A DNA stretch of 64,000 nucleotides, taken from NCBI GenBank assembly GCA_023053575.1, contig JAKZAP010000018.1, positions 12,862,202 through 12,926,201 of the forward strand, given 5' to 3'. Below are positions 11,713 through 23,000 of this stretch, in pieces. Under the pieces are notes generated by a model. The model was not told where the DNA came from. It saw only the letters and a list, made by a program, of their open reading frames with translations, and made no database searches. Origin of the DNA: Branchinecta lynchi (lineage: Eukaryota; Arthropoda; Branchiopoda; Anostraca; Branchinectidae). Made by a program: the position numbers and the translations under genes. Every line of letters begins with the position of its first letter. Positions within the stretch are counted from its first letter, which is position 1.

Positions 11713-12030
11713 CGTCGAAGCTAGAAGAGGAACGATTACCGATTACCTTGAGAACTGAGTAAATCGTATAATTTGTTTAGTTTCTGATTCTTTTTATTTT
11801 TAACTTTCGAAGCACAATACACTGAGATGAAGAAATCATTAACTTCTGCCTCATTGATAGTTTGTAGTTTGTAAGTAGTGTAGCTGTCAGATCAACCAGC
11901 TAGGCCCACTCTTTCCCCTGAATTGTCTGCGTCAATCATAGCTGATGCTACCGACACTAGTGAACGCGTTCAGCCAGTACCTCGTTGAAAACCGATCTGT
12001 GATAGGGGGACGTGCCCTTCCTATCTCGTC

Positions 12031-12036
12031 AATAAA
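12031..12036 (+). promoter_or_regulatory. Poly(A) signal for the secreted-protein gene
   Basis: An AATAAA lies about 320 bases past the stop and is the first canonical signal downstream. Confidence 0.45.
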
Positions 12037-12299
12037 CAGCAATTCACTGAGCACTGGATTTTAATTTTTCGGAACTGGAACAAGGTCCCTTACACAAATT
12101 TAAGGAAAATTTCAGTGTCACAAGTATTCGGTAGTAACAAACTAATGCGTAAACAAAAAGAGAGCTACCAATTATGACATGAAGTGCAACATCGTCAATA
12201 ACTGAAGATCGTTGGCGCTTCGCGTAAAGAAATGTCCCACCTGAAATCGAGCAGAATAAGTGAAACAGATTTCGACCCGACTCGGCCGCAGCTTCAGCC

Positions 12300-12457
12300 T
12301 CGGCTCTGTCCGAAGCCAGAATTCCGGTCGGAATTGGCCCACCAGGTCAGCCGAAGCCGACATTCCGGTCGATCCAAGGAAGAAACCAACTGAAATCGGG
12401 TAGGAATCTGTTTAACTTCGTCTGGGTCGATTTCATTCGGGAAATTTCTGTAGCCGT
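12300..12457 (+). repeat. 165-bp satellite unit, isolated copy
   Basis: It matches the units at 12814-13165 (GAATTCCGGTCG, GCCGACATTCCGGTC, CGTCTGGGTCGATTTC). It is separated from them by the left arm of the hammerhead palindrome. Confidence 0.75.
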
Positions 12458-12674
12458 AGCGGGTCTCCTAGATGACGAATCTAGTCTCCTAGATCTCCTA
12501 GATGACGAATTTTGCCACATTTCGGGACGTCCTGTTTGGAAACACATACCCGTTCAACTAGTTTTTTCATTATAGTGGTATTTGAAGATAATTTACTTTA
12601 ATAAGATATTTATAGTGGTAGAAGCTTCACTTATTTATTACAGGTTTGTTTCCTTTCCCGAAGTTGAACCAGAG

Positions 12675-12734
12675 GATTGACAGCCTGACGAGTACCCTTG
12701 CCAAGAAGGGCCGAAATATCGCTGACGAAGAATC
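12675..12734 (+). ncRNA. Hammerhead ribozyme motif, best copy
   Basis: CTGACGA is at 12685-12691, GAAA at 12713-12716, and the ATC triplet ends at 12720, the predicted cleavage point. Stem I is CAGC/GCTG, then an internal loop, then GATT/AATC. Stem II is CCCTT/AAGGG with loop GCCAAG. This is a type I arrangement (open at stem I). Stem III is the minimal ATAT, as in small ribozymes thought to act as dimers. Confidence 0.7.
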
Positions 12735-12813
12735 GTAGCTGACGTATGTATCCGTTGTAAACATTGTTTGAATAAAAGTTTCAAAGTCAGCTTGGGCTCA
12801 AAGAATATTTAGC

Positions 12814-13165
12814 CTACGGGTTAAGTTGAAAAATAACAGTTACGGAATTCCGGTCGAAATTGGCCCACCAGGTCACCCAAAGCCGACATTCCGGTCTATT
12901 CGAGGAAGAAATCAACCTGAAATCGGGTAGTAATCTGTTTAACTTCGTCTGGGTCGATTTCATTCGGGAAATTATCGTAGCCTACGAGTTAAGGTGAAAA
13001 ATAGCAGTTACGGAATTCCGGTCAAAATTGGCACACCAGGTCACCCGAAGCCGACATTCCGGTCGATCCTAGGCAGAAACCAACCTTAAGTCGGGTAGGA
13101 ATCGGTTTCACTCGAGAAATTTCCATACGGGTTAAGGTGAAAAATAGCAGTTACGATCAAGTTTA
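12814..13165 (+). repeat. 165-bp satellite, about 2.2 units
   Basis: TAGCCTACGGGTTAAG at about 12814 recurs at about 12978 and again, shortened, near 13126. Each unit contains GAATTCCGGTC and CATTCCGGTC. Confidence 0.8.
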
Positions 13166-13234
13166 AACCGAAATATTCCTTGAGCCCAAGCTGACTATGA
13201 AACATATATTCAAATACTGTATACAATGGATACG

Positions 13235-13310
13235 TCAGCTACGATGGTTCACCAGCGATATTCCGGGCAAGGGTCTTGGCAAGGGTCCTTGTCAGGCTTT
13301 CAATCTTCAG
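13235..13310 (-). ncRNA. Degenerate hammerhead motif
   Basis: The inverted arm keeps AGCCTGACAAGG and AATATCGCTGG but has lost the GAAA and altered stem II, so it is predicted to be inactive. Confidence 0.5.
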
Positions 13311-13817
13311 GGTCAACGTCGGGGAAGGAAACAAACCTTTAATAAATAACTGAAGCTTCTACCGACTATAGATATAGTATTCGGGTAAATTACTTCCAAA
13401 TACCTAGTCCTGAGGAAAAAACTAGTCCTGATATTTAATTTTTGACACGGCCGTTGTTTTTGCTGCACGATTGTGGCGATGACAGGATAGGTTTTTTCTG
13501 TATTTTGATCAACTTCGGTTTTATTATTAATAAAGGACTGAAAGCTTAAATTTTATTATCTGCAAGTCGTTTTCCGAAAGCTCTCTCTGTGCTTCCTAAG
13601 TAACGCTTTCCGCAATCATAGAGATAACTTCCGGAAAACGACTTGCAGAGTATGAGCAAGAAATTGAACACGCCATCTCCAACGGACACATAACCATACT
13701 TTCAAATCTGCACTTGCAGAACATATTTTCGAAAACCCATCCCATTCAGTATATTTTGAAAAAGCCCAAATTCTTGCAACATGCACCGGACTCCATCAAA
13801 CTATCTGAGAAGCCGTT

Positions 13818-13936
13818 GAGATAAAGAACAAGACCAAAGGTGTCGATGGGATCCCAAAAATCTAATATTTGATTCAGACAATCGGGTCTTGTCATCGCCA
13901 GATCCAGTCTTGGACAGGCTAATCATCAGAGAAAAC
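13818..13936 (-). repeat. Family B terminus
   Basis: ACAAGACCAAAGG, then GATGGGATCCCAAAAATC and the GTCTTGTC/GCCAGATCCAGTC block, as in the ends of other family B copies. The 13440-13818 stretch holds nothing I can support. Confidence 0.75.
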
Positions 13937-13974
13937 CAAGTTCAGATTATGGCATACATTTTGGGTCAAAGTTG

Positions 13975-14370
13975 GTAAAAATGTTTCCGAGAACACATGA
14001 AATGTCGCCGAGAATGCGTGAAACGTAGCCGAGAATGCTGTTTTTGTCGCCGAGATTTTTTGTATGTATCCCAGACTGCAATGTTTGTTGCCGAGAATGA
14101 CAACTTTGTAGCCGAGATTGCCAGTGAAAAGCGTGTCGCTGAGAAATGCAGATATGTGTTCGAAACCAAAAATCTAGTTCCCGAGATGAAACAAAGTGTC
14201 GCCGAGATCACTCGAAATGTCACCGAGAATGCATGAAATGTCGCCGAAATTTTTTTGAAAATAAAATACAAGTGAAAAAAGGTGTGGCCGAGATTTTCTT
14301 GTGCGTGTCCGAGATTGCAATGTTTGTTGTCGAGAACGACAACTTTGTAGCAGAGATCAAATTTAGTTTC
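13975..14370 (+). repeat. Degenerate tandem repeat, about 30-bp unit (GTCGCCGAGAATG)
   Basis: GCCGAGA(A/T) recurs every 25-35 bases. A higher-order copy of TGCAATGTTTGTTG, CGAGAA and GACAACTTTGTAGC appears at about 14079 and 14317. A shorter outlier array lies at 14620-14735. Long frames across it are artefacts. Confidence 0.8.
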
Positions 14371-14445
14371 CGAGATTATAATAATAATAATATAATGCAA
14401 AAATAAGGCACATGACCTCTACAAAAATGAACAACGAAGTATAAA

Positions 14446-14600
14446 CTAAATTTCTCTTCTAAACATTTCTGGGCTAAATGGGCCATAGTAGCTGTCGAGC
14501 CTGGATTTGAAAGCGTCAATGGACGGGGAACGAAGTGTCCCGAGATCGCTACAAGAATGAAGATGAATTCGAACAAATGTAAGTTCTGAACTGGAGACAA
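14446..14600 (-). pseudogene. Non-LTR retrotransposon ORF2, C-terminal remnant
   Basis: The frame ends LRSPSIDAFKSRLDSYYG and a stop about 13 codons later. S.xxFK.RLD is the usual extreme C-terminus of CR1/L2/Jockey-type reverse transcriptase proteins. It splits the flanking 30-bp array. Confidence 0.55.
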
Positions 14601-14759
14601 GAAATGGCAAAACGTTGCTGAGATTACACGACATGCAGTCCAGAATGAACGCGATGTAGCCGAAAATGCGTGAAATATAGAGCCACAAACTTTACCCGAG
14701 TTTGCATTGGCTGTCGCCGAGAATGAGGACTTTGATGTCACCATGGTAAACACATCAGC

Positions 14760-15235
14760 CTAGAGAAGAATAACTCACCTACGAGCTCTATGCTCCAGGT
14801 CGGTAGTGACAATCTCGTCAGCCAAATTTCATATCACGTCCAAATACTCAGTCTGCTAGTCACACGAGTTTGTGCGCAGCAAGTTCATTCTCAGAAGTTA
14901 TTCATTCTTGGCAAAAACCCAAACAAGTCCGATCTTAAATAGTGTAAGTCGGTTAGGCATTGGTACAAGCCCGTCTAAGACAGCGCAACAGTACATTCCA
15001 ATAGGAAAACGGAATTCGGAACACGTGCCAAAAAATAGCAGGCCAAAGTTTGCGGGGTCAAGTTTCCGAGGGACGTCGAGGTCATTATTGGTAACAAGTA
15101 CAATTTTCGAAACTCCGTCTTTTTGGTGTTTTATTCATCGTTATAAAAGTTTAAAAATACAAAATCATACACTATTTTGACGCTCTGGGCAGTAACTGAT
15201 TAATCATTTTAATTTATATAACTCGAGAACAGTGG
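14760..15235. other. No gene seen
   Basis: A 102-codon plus-strand frame at 14872-15180 has no splice or start support. Otherwise nothing is seen. Confidence 0.4.
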
Positions 15236-15239
15236 ACCG

Positions 15240-16240
15240 ACAGACAGACACGATTATGACAACCATTTTCTCGCCGGACAAGTAGTTCGCCCTGAATCCG
15301 GTCAAAACCGGAAAGTTTGTTAAAAGTAAAATTTTTATTTGAAGTTAATTAGATGTTCGATTTAGGGATAGAACTTTGCTGACCACTATGTGACAATAAT
15401 TTTCTACCCCGACAAGTAGTTCGCCCAGAATCCGGCCAAAACCGGAAAATTTGCTAAAGCAAAAGTTTTATTTGAAGTTGATTAGTAGTCCGATTTAAGG
15501 GTAAGAAGAGAAGCTGAATCTATAGATAGATAGATAGATACTTTAATTTTAGCCGTTAGGCCATACACAAAATCATACATTTTTAAACACTTCGAGAGAG
15601 CGATTATATAAACTCACATGTAAAACGCTTTAAACTACCACTACCAATAACTATTTACATCTCTTTAACGCTTCTTTGACAAAACCTGTAACTGCCGTTA
15701 TCGCTGACCGTGAAGATGACTTTAGGATACCAGGAAAGAGCAACCCATCTTCACCAAAAAATCTTACTCTCAAATCCGAGAGCCCCTTGCATCTTGACAG
15801 GAAGTGAGACAGTGACAATCATTTCTTACCCGAACATATGGTTCGCCCGGAATCCGGCAGAAACCGGAAAACTTGTTATATCTAAAATTGTATTTGAAGT
15901 TGATTAGATTGTCGATATAGGGGTAAGGAGATACATTAAATTCGTTTTTTAGATTTAGTTTATTCCAGGACAAGCAGTTCACCTATAATTCGGCCGAAAC
16001 CGGAAATTCGGCAGAAAGAAGGCAGGAAGTTTTGATCAGTTTCGTCAAAATAGAAATAACATATAGAGGTAAACACATAGGTGCTGAATCCATATCTGAA
16101 CTTGGTTTTCTCATATGATCAGCTACTTGGCTAATAAATATATTGTCTGACGAAGACAAGACGCAATTGTCTGGATCAAATATTAAAGTTTTGGGACCCA
16201 TCGACGCCATCGAAACCTTTGGTCTTGTTACGTTTCGGGA
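15240..16240 (+). repeat. Family B element, 5' truncated
   Basis: Tandem units have CCGGAAA(A/T)TTTG and a (GAC)AAGTAGTTCGCCC block and end in TCGAAACCTTTGGTCTTG. At 15525-15540 a (GATA)n run followed by CTTTAATTTTAGCC looks like the reversed tail of a CR1-like retrotransposon inserted here. Confidence 0.8.
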
Positions 16241-16259
16241 TCCCACAGCAACTTTTAAC

Positions 16260-17000
16260 CTTGTTACTCAAAAATTTTTCAGATTGTCGAAGATTTTGAA
16301 TGTTTGTCTGTTAGACGGTTTACTCGACGATAAGCGACGCTCTTACTCGAAAAGTGAATAAGCGAACTCGTTGCTCCAGATACTTCAATGACTCCGAAAA
16401 AGCAGCACCCAAACATTCCCTCTGATGACATCTGAGGCATAGATAAACATCGCACAGAGGAAGTCCTTTGACTTTGACCTGTTCACCGACCAAAACCGAT
16501 TCTGAATCTGCAATAACGAGTTTCGACTACCGTTCCCCTTAAGCACTTCCTAGCGGACTGATTTCGGTAGATCTTCCCGTATCTCATTATCAACACTTGT
16601 CCGTAGACATAGTAAAATAGATCAAGGAGTCGATTAAGTAGAAACTCTGCAATTCAATACCCGAGGAATGGAAGTGTTGATTTGTCTCAGGTCTCTACAC
16701 TATCTACCAATTCATTGAGAGACTGTGGGGGAACTTCAGAAACTAGTCCGTCTGGAGTGCTGAACTTTGAATAAGGCGGATTCCTGTTAGTGTTAAAGCG
16801 GAATTTTCTTATTTGCTATCCGTTCTTCGCTTTCTGCTGGTAACAGAGAACGGATCGGAGCAAGTTCTGCCAAATTAACGTGTTGGGCCTAAGTGTTTTT
16901 TGTTGACGAATTATCAAACCCAAATAACGGAAGCGTGACCCTTCACTCGTTTTCTGTTACAAACCATTTTCCTAACCAGGAACCAAAATTTCGGAAATCG
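16260..17000. other. No gene seen; downstream of the receptor gene
   Basis: Mixed sequence without a supported exon, including the inter-genic end of the receptor gene. Confidence 0.4.
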
Positions 17001-17002
17001 CG

Positions 17003-17008
17003 TTTATT
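17003..17008 (-). promoter_or_regulatory. Poly(A) signal of the receptor gene
   Basis: A minus-strand AATAAA lies 202 bases past the TGA. It is the first canonical signal after the last exon and marks the likely 3' end. Confidence 0.6.
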
Positions 17009-20000
17009 AACAGAAAGAAGAAGAAGAAGAAAATTTGTAATGTAGATTCAAAATTACAACTACACCAGACAGATGTTTAAGATTTTAGAAAAAACAGACT
17101 ATAAGATCGTGAATGAATATGAGTCTCTCCTAGTAGACTACTCCTAAAACGATGGGAATTGATCGACATCTGATCTATTCTGATTCCGCTGAGGTTATTC
17201 CAACCAATCTCAGTTGGTGAACACATACGGGTTCTGTTTCAAGGACCTTGACTCCTTGATTGATGGAGTGCTTCCAGATGACGGGATGCTGGAGGAAAAC
17301 GTCAGGTCGGACTGGCTGAAAGAATTCACTGAGCTCCGTTCGTCACCTCGGTTATTCAAGTCATAGTCGCCTGAAATACGAAATATATAGGTAGATAGAA
17401 GCATATCGATGCACAAGAACCAATAATGGCCATCTCACCGAAACAAAGGAAATATACACTATATTTATACTCCAAACTTCAGGGATATCCACTTTTCCCT
17501 ATGAGCTTGTCCAGTCGGCGGGAACCTTCCAAACATTCTAAAAGTATGAAAAAGAAAAAAAAAGTGCCGCTGTATATGTTGTATTAGTTGCGTTTTTGCT
17601 GATACCATGTTATCTGTTACCACGGTAACTGGATCTGCAGTTAGTCGTTTTTGCAGTTATCGTGGTATCTGACACGGTGCTCAGGGTGCTCTACGAAAAC
17701 GGTTATTGCCGAAATTTCACTTTTCGAAGTCATCCCAACAGAAAAATCCTGTTACATCACTAAGTGCGAAACTTCTTTCTCACCAATCTGACAAAATCTG
17801 ATGAAAGTGAGATGACTTTTCAGACACCCACGACCAGTTACCACGGTCGGACCAGATACCATGATAACTGCAAAAACCCTTTTTGACCTTGGTATCAGAT
17901 ACCACGATAACTGCAAAAACGGCTTTAGGACCGTGGTATACCATGGTATCTGCAAAAACGCAACTATTGTGTTTGTGAAGAATATTGCTGTAGCGTGGTG
18001 TAGCGGGCGAGCATGGGGGACTGCGGCAGCCGGTTCTTGATCTTATGCACTGAGTCTTTTCGAAGGCGATACTCATTTCGTATAGGTCAGTGACTGTTGT
18101 CTTTAAATTGATCCCACTGACATTGTGCACTTGTCGCTGAGGTTAAAAAGTGTAGATTGGAACAAAATAAACCAAACGATGTTATAAAAGTAGTAGCATG
18201 TGGAAAAGGGACGAGATTGGGAGGAGTTGGAGGGTGATTCTTTGATCCATGATGATCTATTTACGGGTCCCGTGAGGATTTGTCATTTACGGGTATTAAA
18301 TGAGATGGTTTACCTTTTGGAAAAAGAAGACAACTTTGGGTAAAGTTAGGGTTAATACTGGCTCTTACTTTTGAACTGTGCCTGGATGCGAGAAGGAAAG
18401 TATGAGAATGAGTGGATCTGGTAGAGTTGAGACAAGAGTTGTTTGGAAAGGGAGAGTGGGAGTGAGTGGATTATCATGGGAGCGAAGGAAGAAGTTTAAA
18501 GGCTATTGTGATGGTATAACTATAAGGAAATCTCTTACCTAAACTTGGACTAGCTCTATCGGAAAACCTTTGTTATCTTAAGGAGAAAACACTATACTCA
18601 TAAAGCAGAAACGTTAGCATAAAGGAGAAAACACCAGGATTCCCAAAGTAATCCCAATTGGTGAAGCCAGCCAAAGCCAGGTATAAAATAACGGATTCCC
18701 AGTTAAAAAGTCAGTTCTAGTTTGAGTTTGGATCTGAATTACGATTAAAAGTCAGCACAAAATATGGAACCTTTACAAAACGTTGGATTCCGGCTGTTTG
18801 AACCAATACTACCAGCACCACTTGACTGACGGCTGGAACAGTTCGATGGGATCCGTGACACGACTGTTTGGCGGCGCTGCAAACTGTTGGGCTTCGGTGA
18901 CTTCTCCTTCTTGTTGCTGTCTTTTTCAGCCTGAAATTGAGGACTCGTATTTAGCGGAGTTTTACGTTTTCCCCACTTTTAGAAACCTACTGTGGCACAA
19001 AATTCCCGGCGAAGAGCGAGCAAACGCATCAGGTTAAAAGCGGAATTTTAACATGAAGTTTTAAAACCCAATGACATAGAGGTAATAATTTCAAGAGGTA
19101 AATCATCTCCTTTGATACCCATATGACAAATCCTCGCGGGCCATAAATAGATCATCATGGATCAATGGATCACCCTCCAACTCCCCCCAAACTCGTCCCT
19201 TTTCCACATGCCACGAGTTTTTACATTGACGGAGAAGTTCGAAATTCAAGATGCAAGTGCAATTACCCTTTTGGATGTTTTTTCGTCGCTACCAAAGATC
19301 ATTGACACCCGAGCCCGACCAGCGTACGACCTTCTCCACTGCTTCCTGGCCGAAGATTGAAAATTAGTGTCTTTTTCTGTTTCTTTATGTGTTTTATCTA
19401 TTTTCTTATATTTACTCCGCTTTTTCGAAACGGTGGGCTACAAATAAATTACTTACTTACTTACTTATAGTCGATATTGGCTGAGAAGCCATGATGTTGC
19501 AGCTTTCGAACATACTCAAGATGGACAAAAATTGTATGCGATGAATCTACACTGTCAGAAGTTTCATAACAGATAGCGTATAACACTTTCAAGAATAACA
19601 CCTTTTCACTTAGAAATAAAGTGCCATGACCAATTAAGTTTACACTCTTTCGTGCCTAGATCTCCAACAACACCTTTAATTGGTAAAAAATAGTAACGGG
19701 AACGAAAGAAACATAACAGATAACATCCCAAAGTGTTATCTGTTGAAACCGCACAACCTTCTGTTGTCGTTATGTAACTTCTGACAGTGTAGTATTTTTA
19801 CCTATTGAAGGCTTTGTAGGAGACCTAAGCACGAAATAGTATAGACTTAATTGGTTATAACACTTTATTTCTAAGTTAAAAGGTGTTATTCTTGAAAGTG
19901 GTATGCGCAATCTGTTATGAAACTTCTGACAGTGTAGTTATCTCCAAAGTCCCAACCGGCATTTACTGGGTCGAAAAGGCAGAATGTATTCGACGACTGT

Positions 20001-23000
20001 CTGGTGGACAATTCAGTAAAATCTATCAACCAATTTTCGGAAAAAACAGGTGGCGGTACAAGTTACCCTACCCTTTTATCCATACAATGCAAAACCTTGT
20101 CGCGCTTTGGTGCGGAAATTCACATTACGCTGTACCGGAAGGCCAGTTGCCGGGGTGCGTGTGCAAGGTCTCTTAAAGTGCGAACACACGATGAGGAATT
20201 CCCGGCCAGATTTCCTGCACTTTCATCATCAAGTTGAAAAAAATTCAACTTTTCCATATGGAATTGATGATGGTGCCGAAAATCCGGGCAGGAATTCCAG
20301 ACAGGGAGCTCCCGATGCTGATCGTGTGTTCGCACTGTTAGGTCTTAGTCTTGGCAGTTGGTTGACTTAGTTGGCAGTCGTCTCGAAGCCTCGAAGGCGT
20401 TGAGATATTGTGTTCAAACTTACGGAGGGAGAGTGGGGGCCGGTTGCTGCACAATTTCTCTTAGGTCTTAGTCTTGAGAGTCGTCTCGTAGGTTGAAATA
20501 TTTTGTTCAAACTTGGTATCGGTATGAAGATCCACTGGATCAAAGTACAGGCCAAGTTCGTAATTGGGTCCTGAAGGGGTGGGGACAGTGTTCCACATTA
20601 AGGGTAAAAAATGTATTTTATAAGCTAATGAGATAGACGTTTAAGGAATGAGGAGGTACGCTGAATCCACATATGAACTTTGTTTTCTTGCCGGACAAAT
20701 GATTCTTCCGTAGTCTTGCTGAAACCGGAAATTTGGTTGAAGCTCAAAGTTGTGAAGTCGATTAGAGATTCGGTATCGGGGAAGGAGAAATGCCAAATTC
20801 GGTTTTGAACTTTATTCCCTTGAGGAAGAAGCTGGCGAAAGTTGACAAAACTCGAAAATTGGAGTGAAAGGTTCGCCTCTCATTGTCACCCGCTCTTTTG
20901 CTCTTCATCCAGTTCGTCGGGAATACTGCTAAACGAGGAATTTCGTCAAAGTAAAATCCCATTCTGAAGTCGATTAGAGATGAGATACTGGAGTAAACAT
21001 GCATGCTGAACCCATATTTGAACTTAGTTTTCTCGTCTGATTATTTGTTTGGCCGTAAGTTTAAAAAAAAACCCACCAAAACAGCGAAGACCGGAAATCT
21101 GCAAGTTTTGATTGTAGATTAAGAAGTACAATCAATATTCAATTTGTGGGATCCCGTCGAAACCTTTGATCTTGTTTAGTTTTACGCGCTAGTACATGTG
21201 GTTTCCTTGTAAGTCTTTTAGTCTCAACATCTCCCGTTGTCAACCAGAGACTGTTGGGTTCTAATACTTTAAGAACCGATGAATGCTTGTAGGACCAAAA
21301 CCAAAGGTTTAGACGGGACCACAAAAAAAAATATTTATTCTTTTTGGGTCCTAGGATTCCGGACCTGGAAGAATCCTTACTTTTTGTAATGGTCGGTTAC
21401 GACAACAAGGACAATCACAGCGAAAATGAAGAACATATATGGATCCGCATGCATCTCCAAGTCCCAATTCATGGGTCAGATTTTATTCAATTACTTCTCA
21501 CTTCTGCCAGATTTTCATTATTTTGGGGATCCCATCGAAACCTTTGGTCTTGTTAGACATGGACTTCAGTAAGTGTCTCCTCCGATTTCCCTTTATAAGA
21601 TAAGTGGTTAGATTAAGGGAGCAGGCTACAGGTGCGGTATCACTTGGCAATTAATTTTGAAGAGCAACTTTGACCGGAATTTCCATTCATACTGTCAAAC
21701 TTCAAAGGAAATTAAATGAAAATTTTTTAACTACGTCTCTGATGTCCTACATTCTGCCTCTCCTAGAATGGAAGCAATATAATTCTTTTGCAGTTTGCTC
21801 GAGTATAAGAACTTAAAAAAATGGAACTTAGCCAAGACTTTTCTAGATTTTCTCTTTTTCTGCTCAGTCGTTGAGAACGTAGCATGGAGGTACACTCAGC
21901 AGAAAGTAGGCCGGATTGCGCCACCAAAACGACATTAGAAGTCGGGGCCGATTTTTTGGCAGATTTTCCAAAAGTTTATCAAGTGATTAAAGACGGAGAC
22001 TAATTACCTTCCATTTCGATAACCGTGACGTCTGTGACTTGCTGTGACCGCTGACCACCCGACGAACTCCGTTGACAACCCTCTCATTTAGGAGGCATTG
22101 GAAGATGAAAATGAACACTCCCTTGAAAAGAGACGACACTCAATGATGAAAACAACTTCGGGAGTGACAGTGTTTATAGTCCTTCAGCCCAAGCTGACTG
22201 CGAATCATTATGATTCGCAGTCAGCTTCGGCTGAATGACTATCTATCACCACAGTATGGAACTTCAAATCGCCATACATGCGCCGATAAGTATCCATCTT
22301 AGCTGGGAAGAAGAAGAAGAGACAGTTGATTCCAAGACGAAAATGCAAAAGAATCTCTACCCTTTCGACGACCCAATCGAACATCAAAAACAGCAGCAGT
22401 GTCCAGAATGGAATCACAACACCAGCTTTAAATCCAACCAATTTTCAGAGAAGAAAGTTCATAAAATCAGATATTTAAAGAAGAATCTTTCATTGTTTTT
22501 CCATAAGTTCATTTTCCAGCTTGAGCGGCTTGAGCCAGAAGAGGAACCTTGCCAAGAAGGGCCGAAATATAGCTCTAATAAAATGCAGCTGACTTATCCG
22601 TTTCGCACTGTCAAATATGACAGCGTTTACCCGAGGACATCACTTCCCGAAGACATCCCTTGAAGTTAAACGTAAGTGCTCTAGTGTGGACGGATAACAG
22701 ATTTCTCGGTGGCGACTGCCATTTTCAGGACGAGGTCTTTTGCCACCACAATTTGGCACCGGCCCAGTTTAGTTCGATTAGTCTTGGTCTAACAATGGTA
22801 TCTCTTCCGCAAGGTCAATTGCGCATTTGTGACCTCTAGTATTACCGCAGTTATCCAAGTACGAGCTAATACCATATCCCATATAGATGCACGTACTTCA
22901 ACTCGAGTGGTTTAATCTTCGAGATAAGGTAAATCTAGTAGCAGGGGCAACCTGGTAACTGCCGTGACATGAATCGGTATTGTCTAGTGTTCTGAGCTTC

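Larger units (their letters stand above)
12550..13430. mobile_element. Long inverted pair of hammerhead repeats around a satellite core
   Basis: Arms at about 12555-12815 and 13170-13430 are inverted copies, including outer ACTAGTTTTTTC and GTAGAAGCTTCA blocks and the hammerhead region. Their 3' ends face each other across about 350 bp of satellite. Confidence 0.75.

Noticed and set aside
13966..14753. Long frames rich in Ser-Ala-Thr or Arg-Arg-Glu
   Set aside because: Translations of the 30-bp array; only the short C-terminal reverse-transcriptase segment is meaningful.
22235..22663. 142-codon plus-strand frame
   Set aside because: It crosses a hammerhead-repeat remnant and a hairpin end and is on the opposite strand to the receptor gene.
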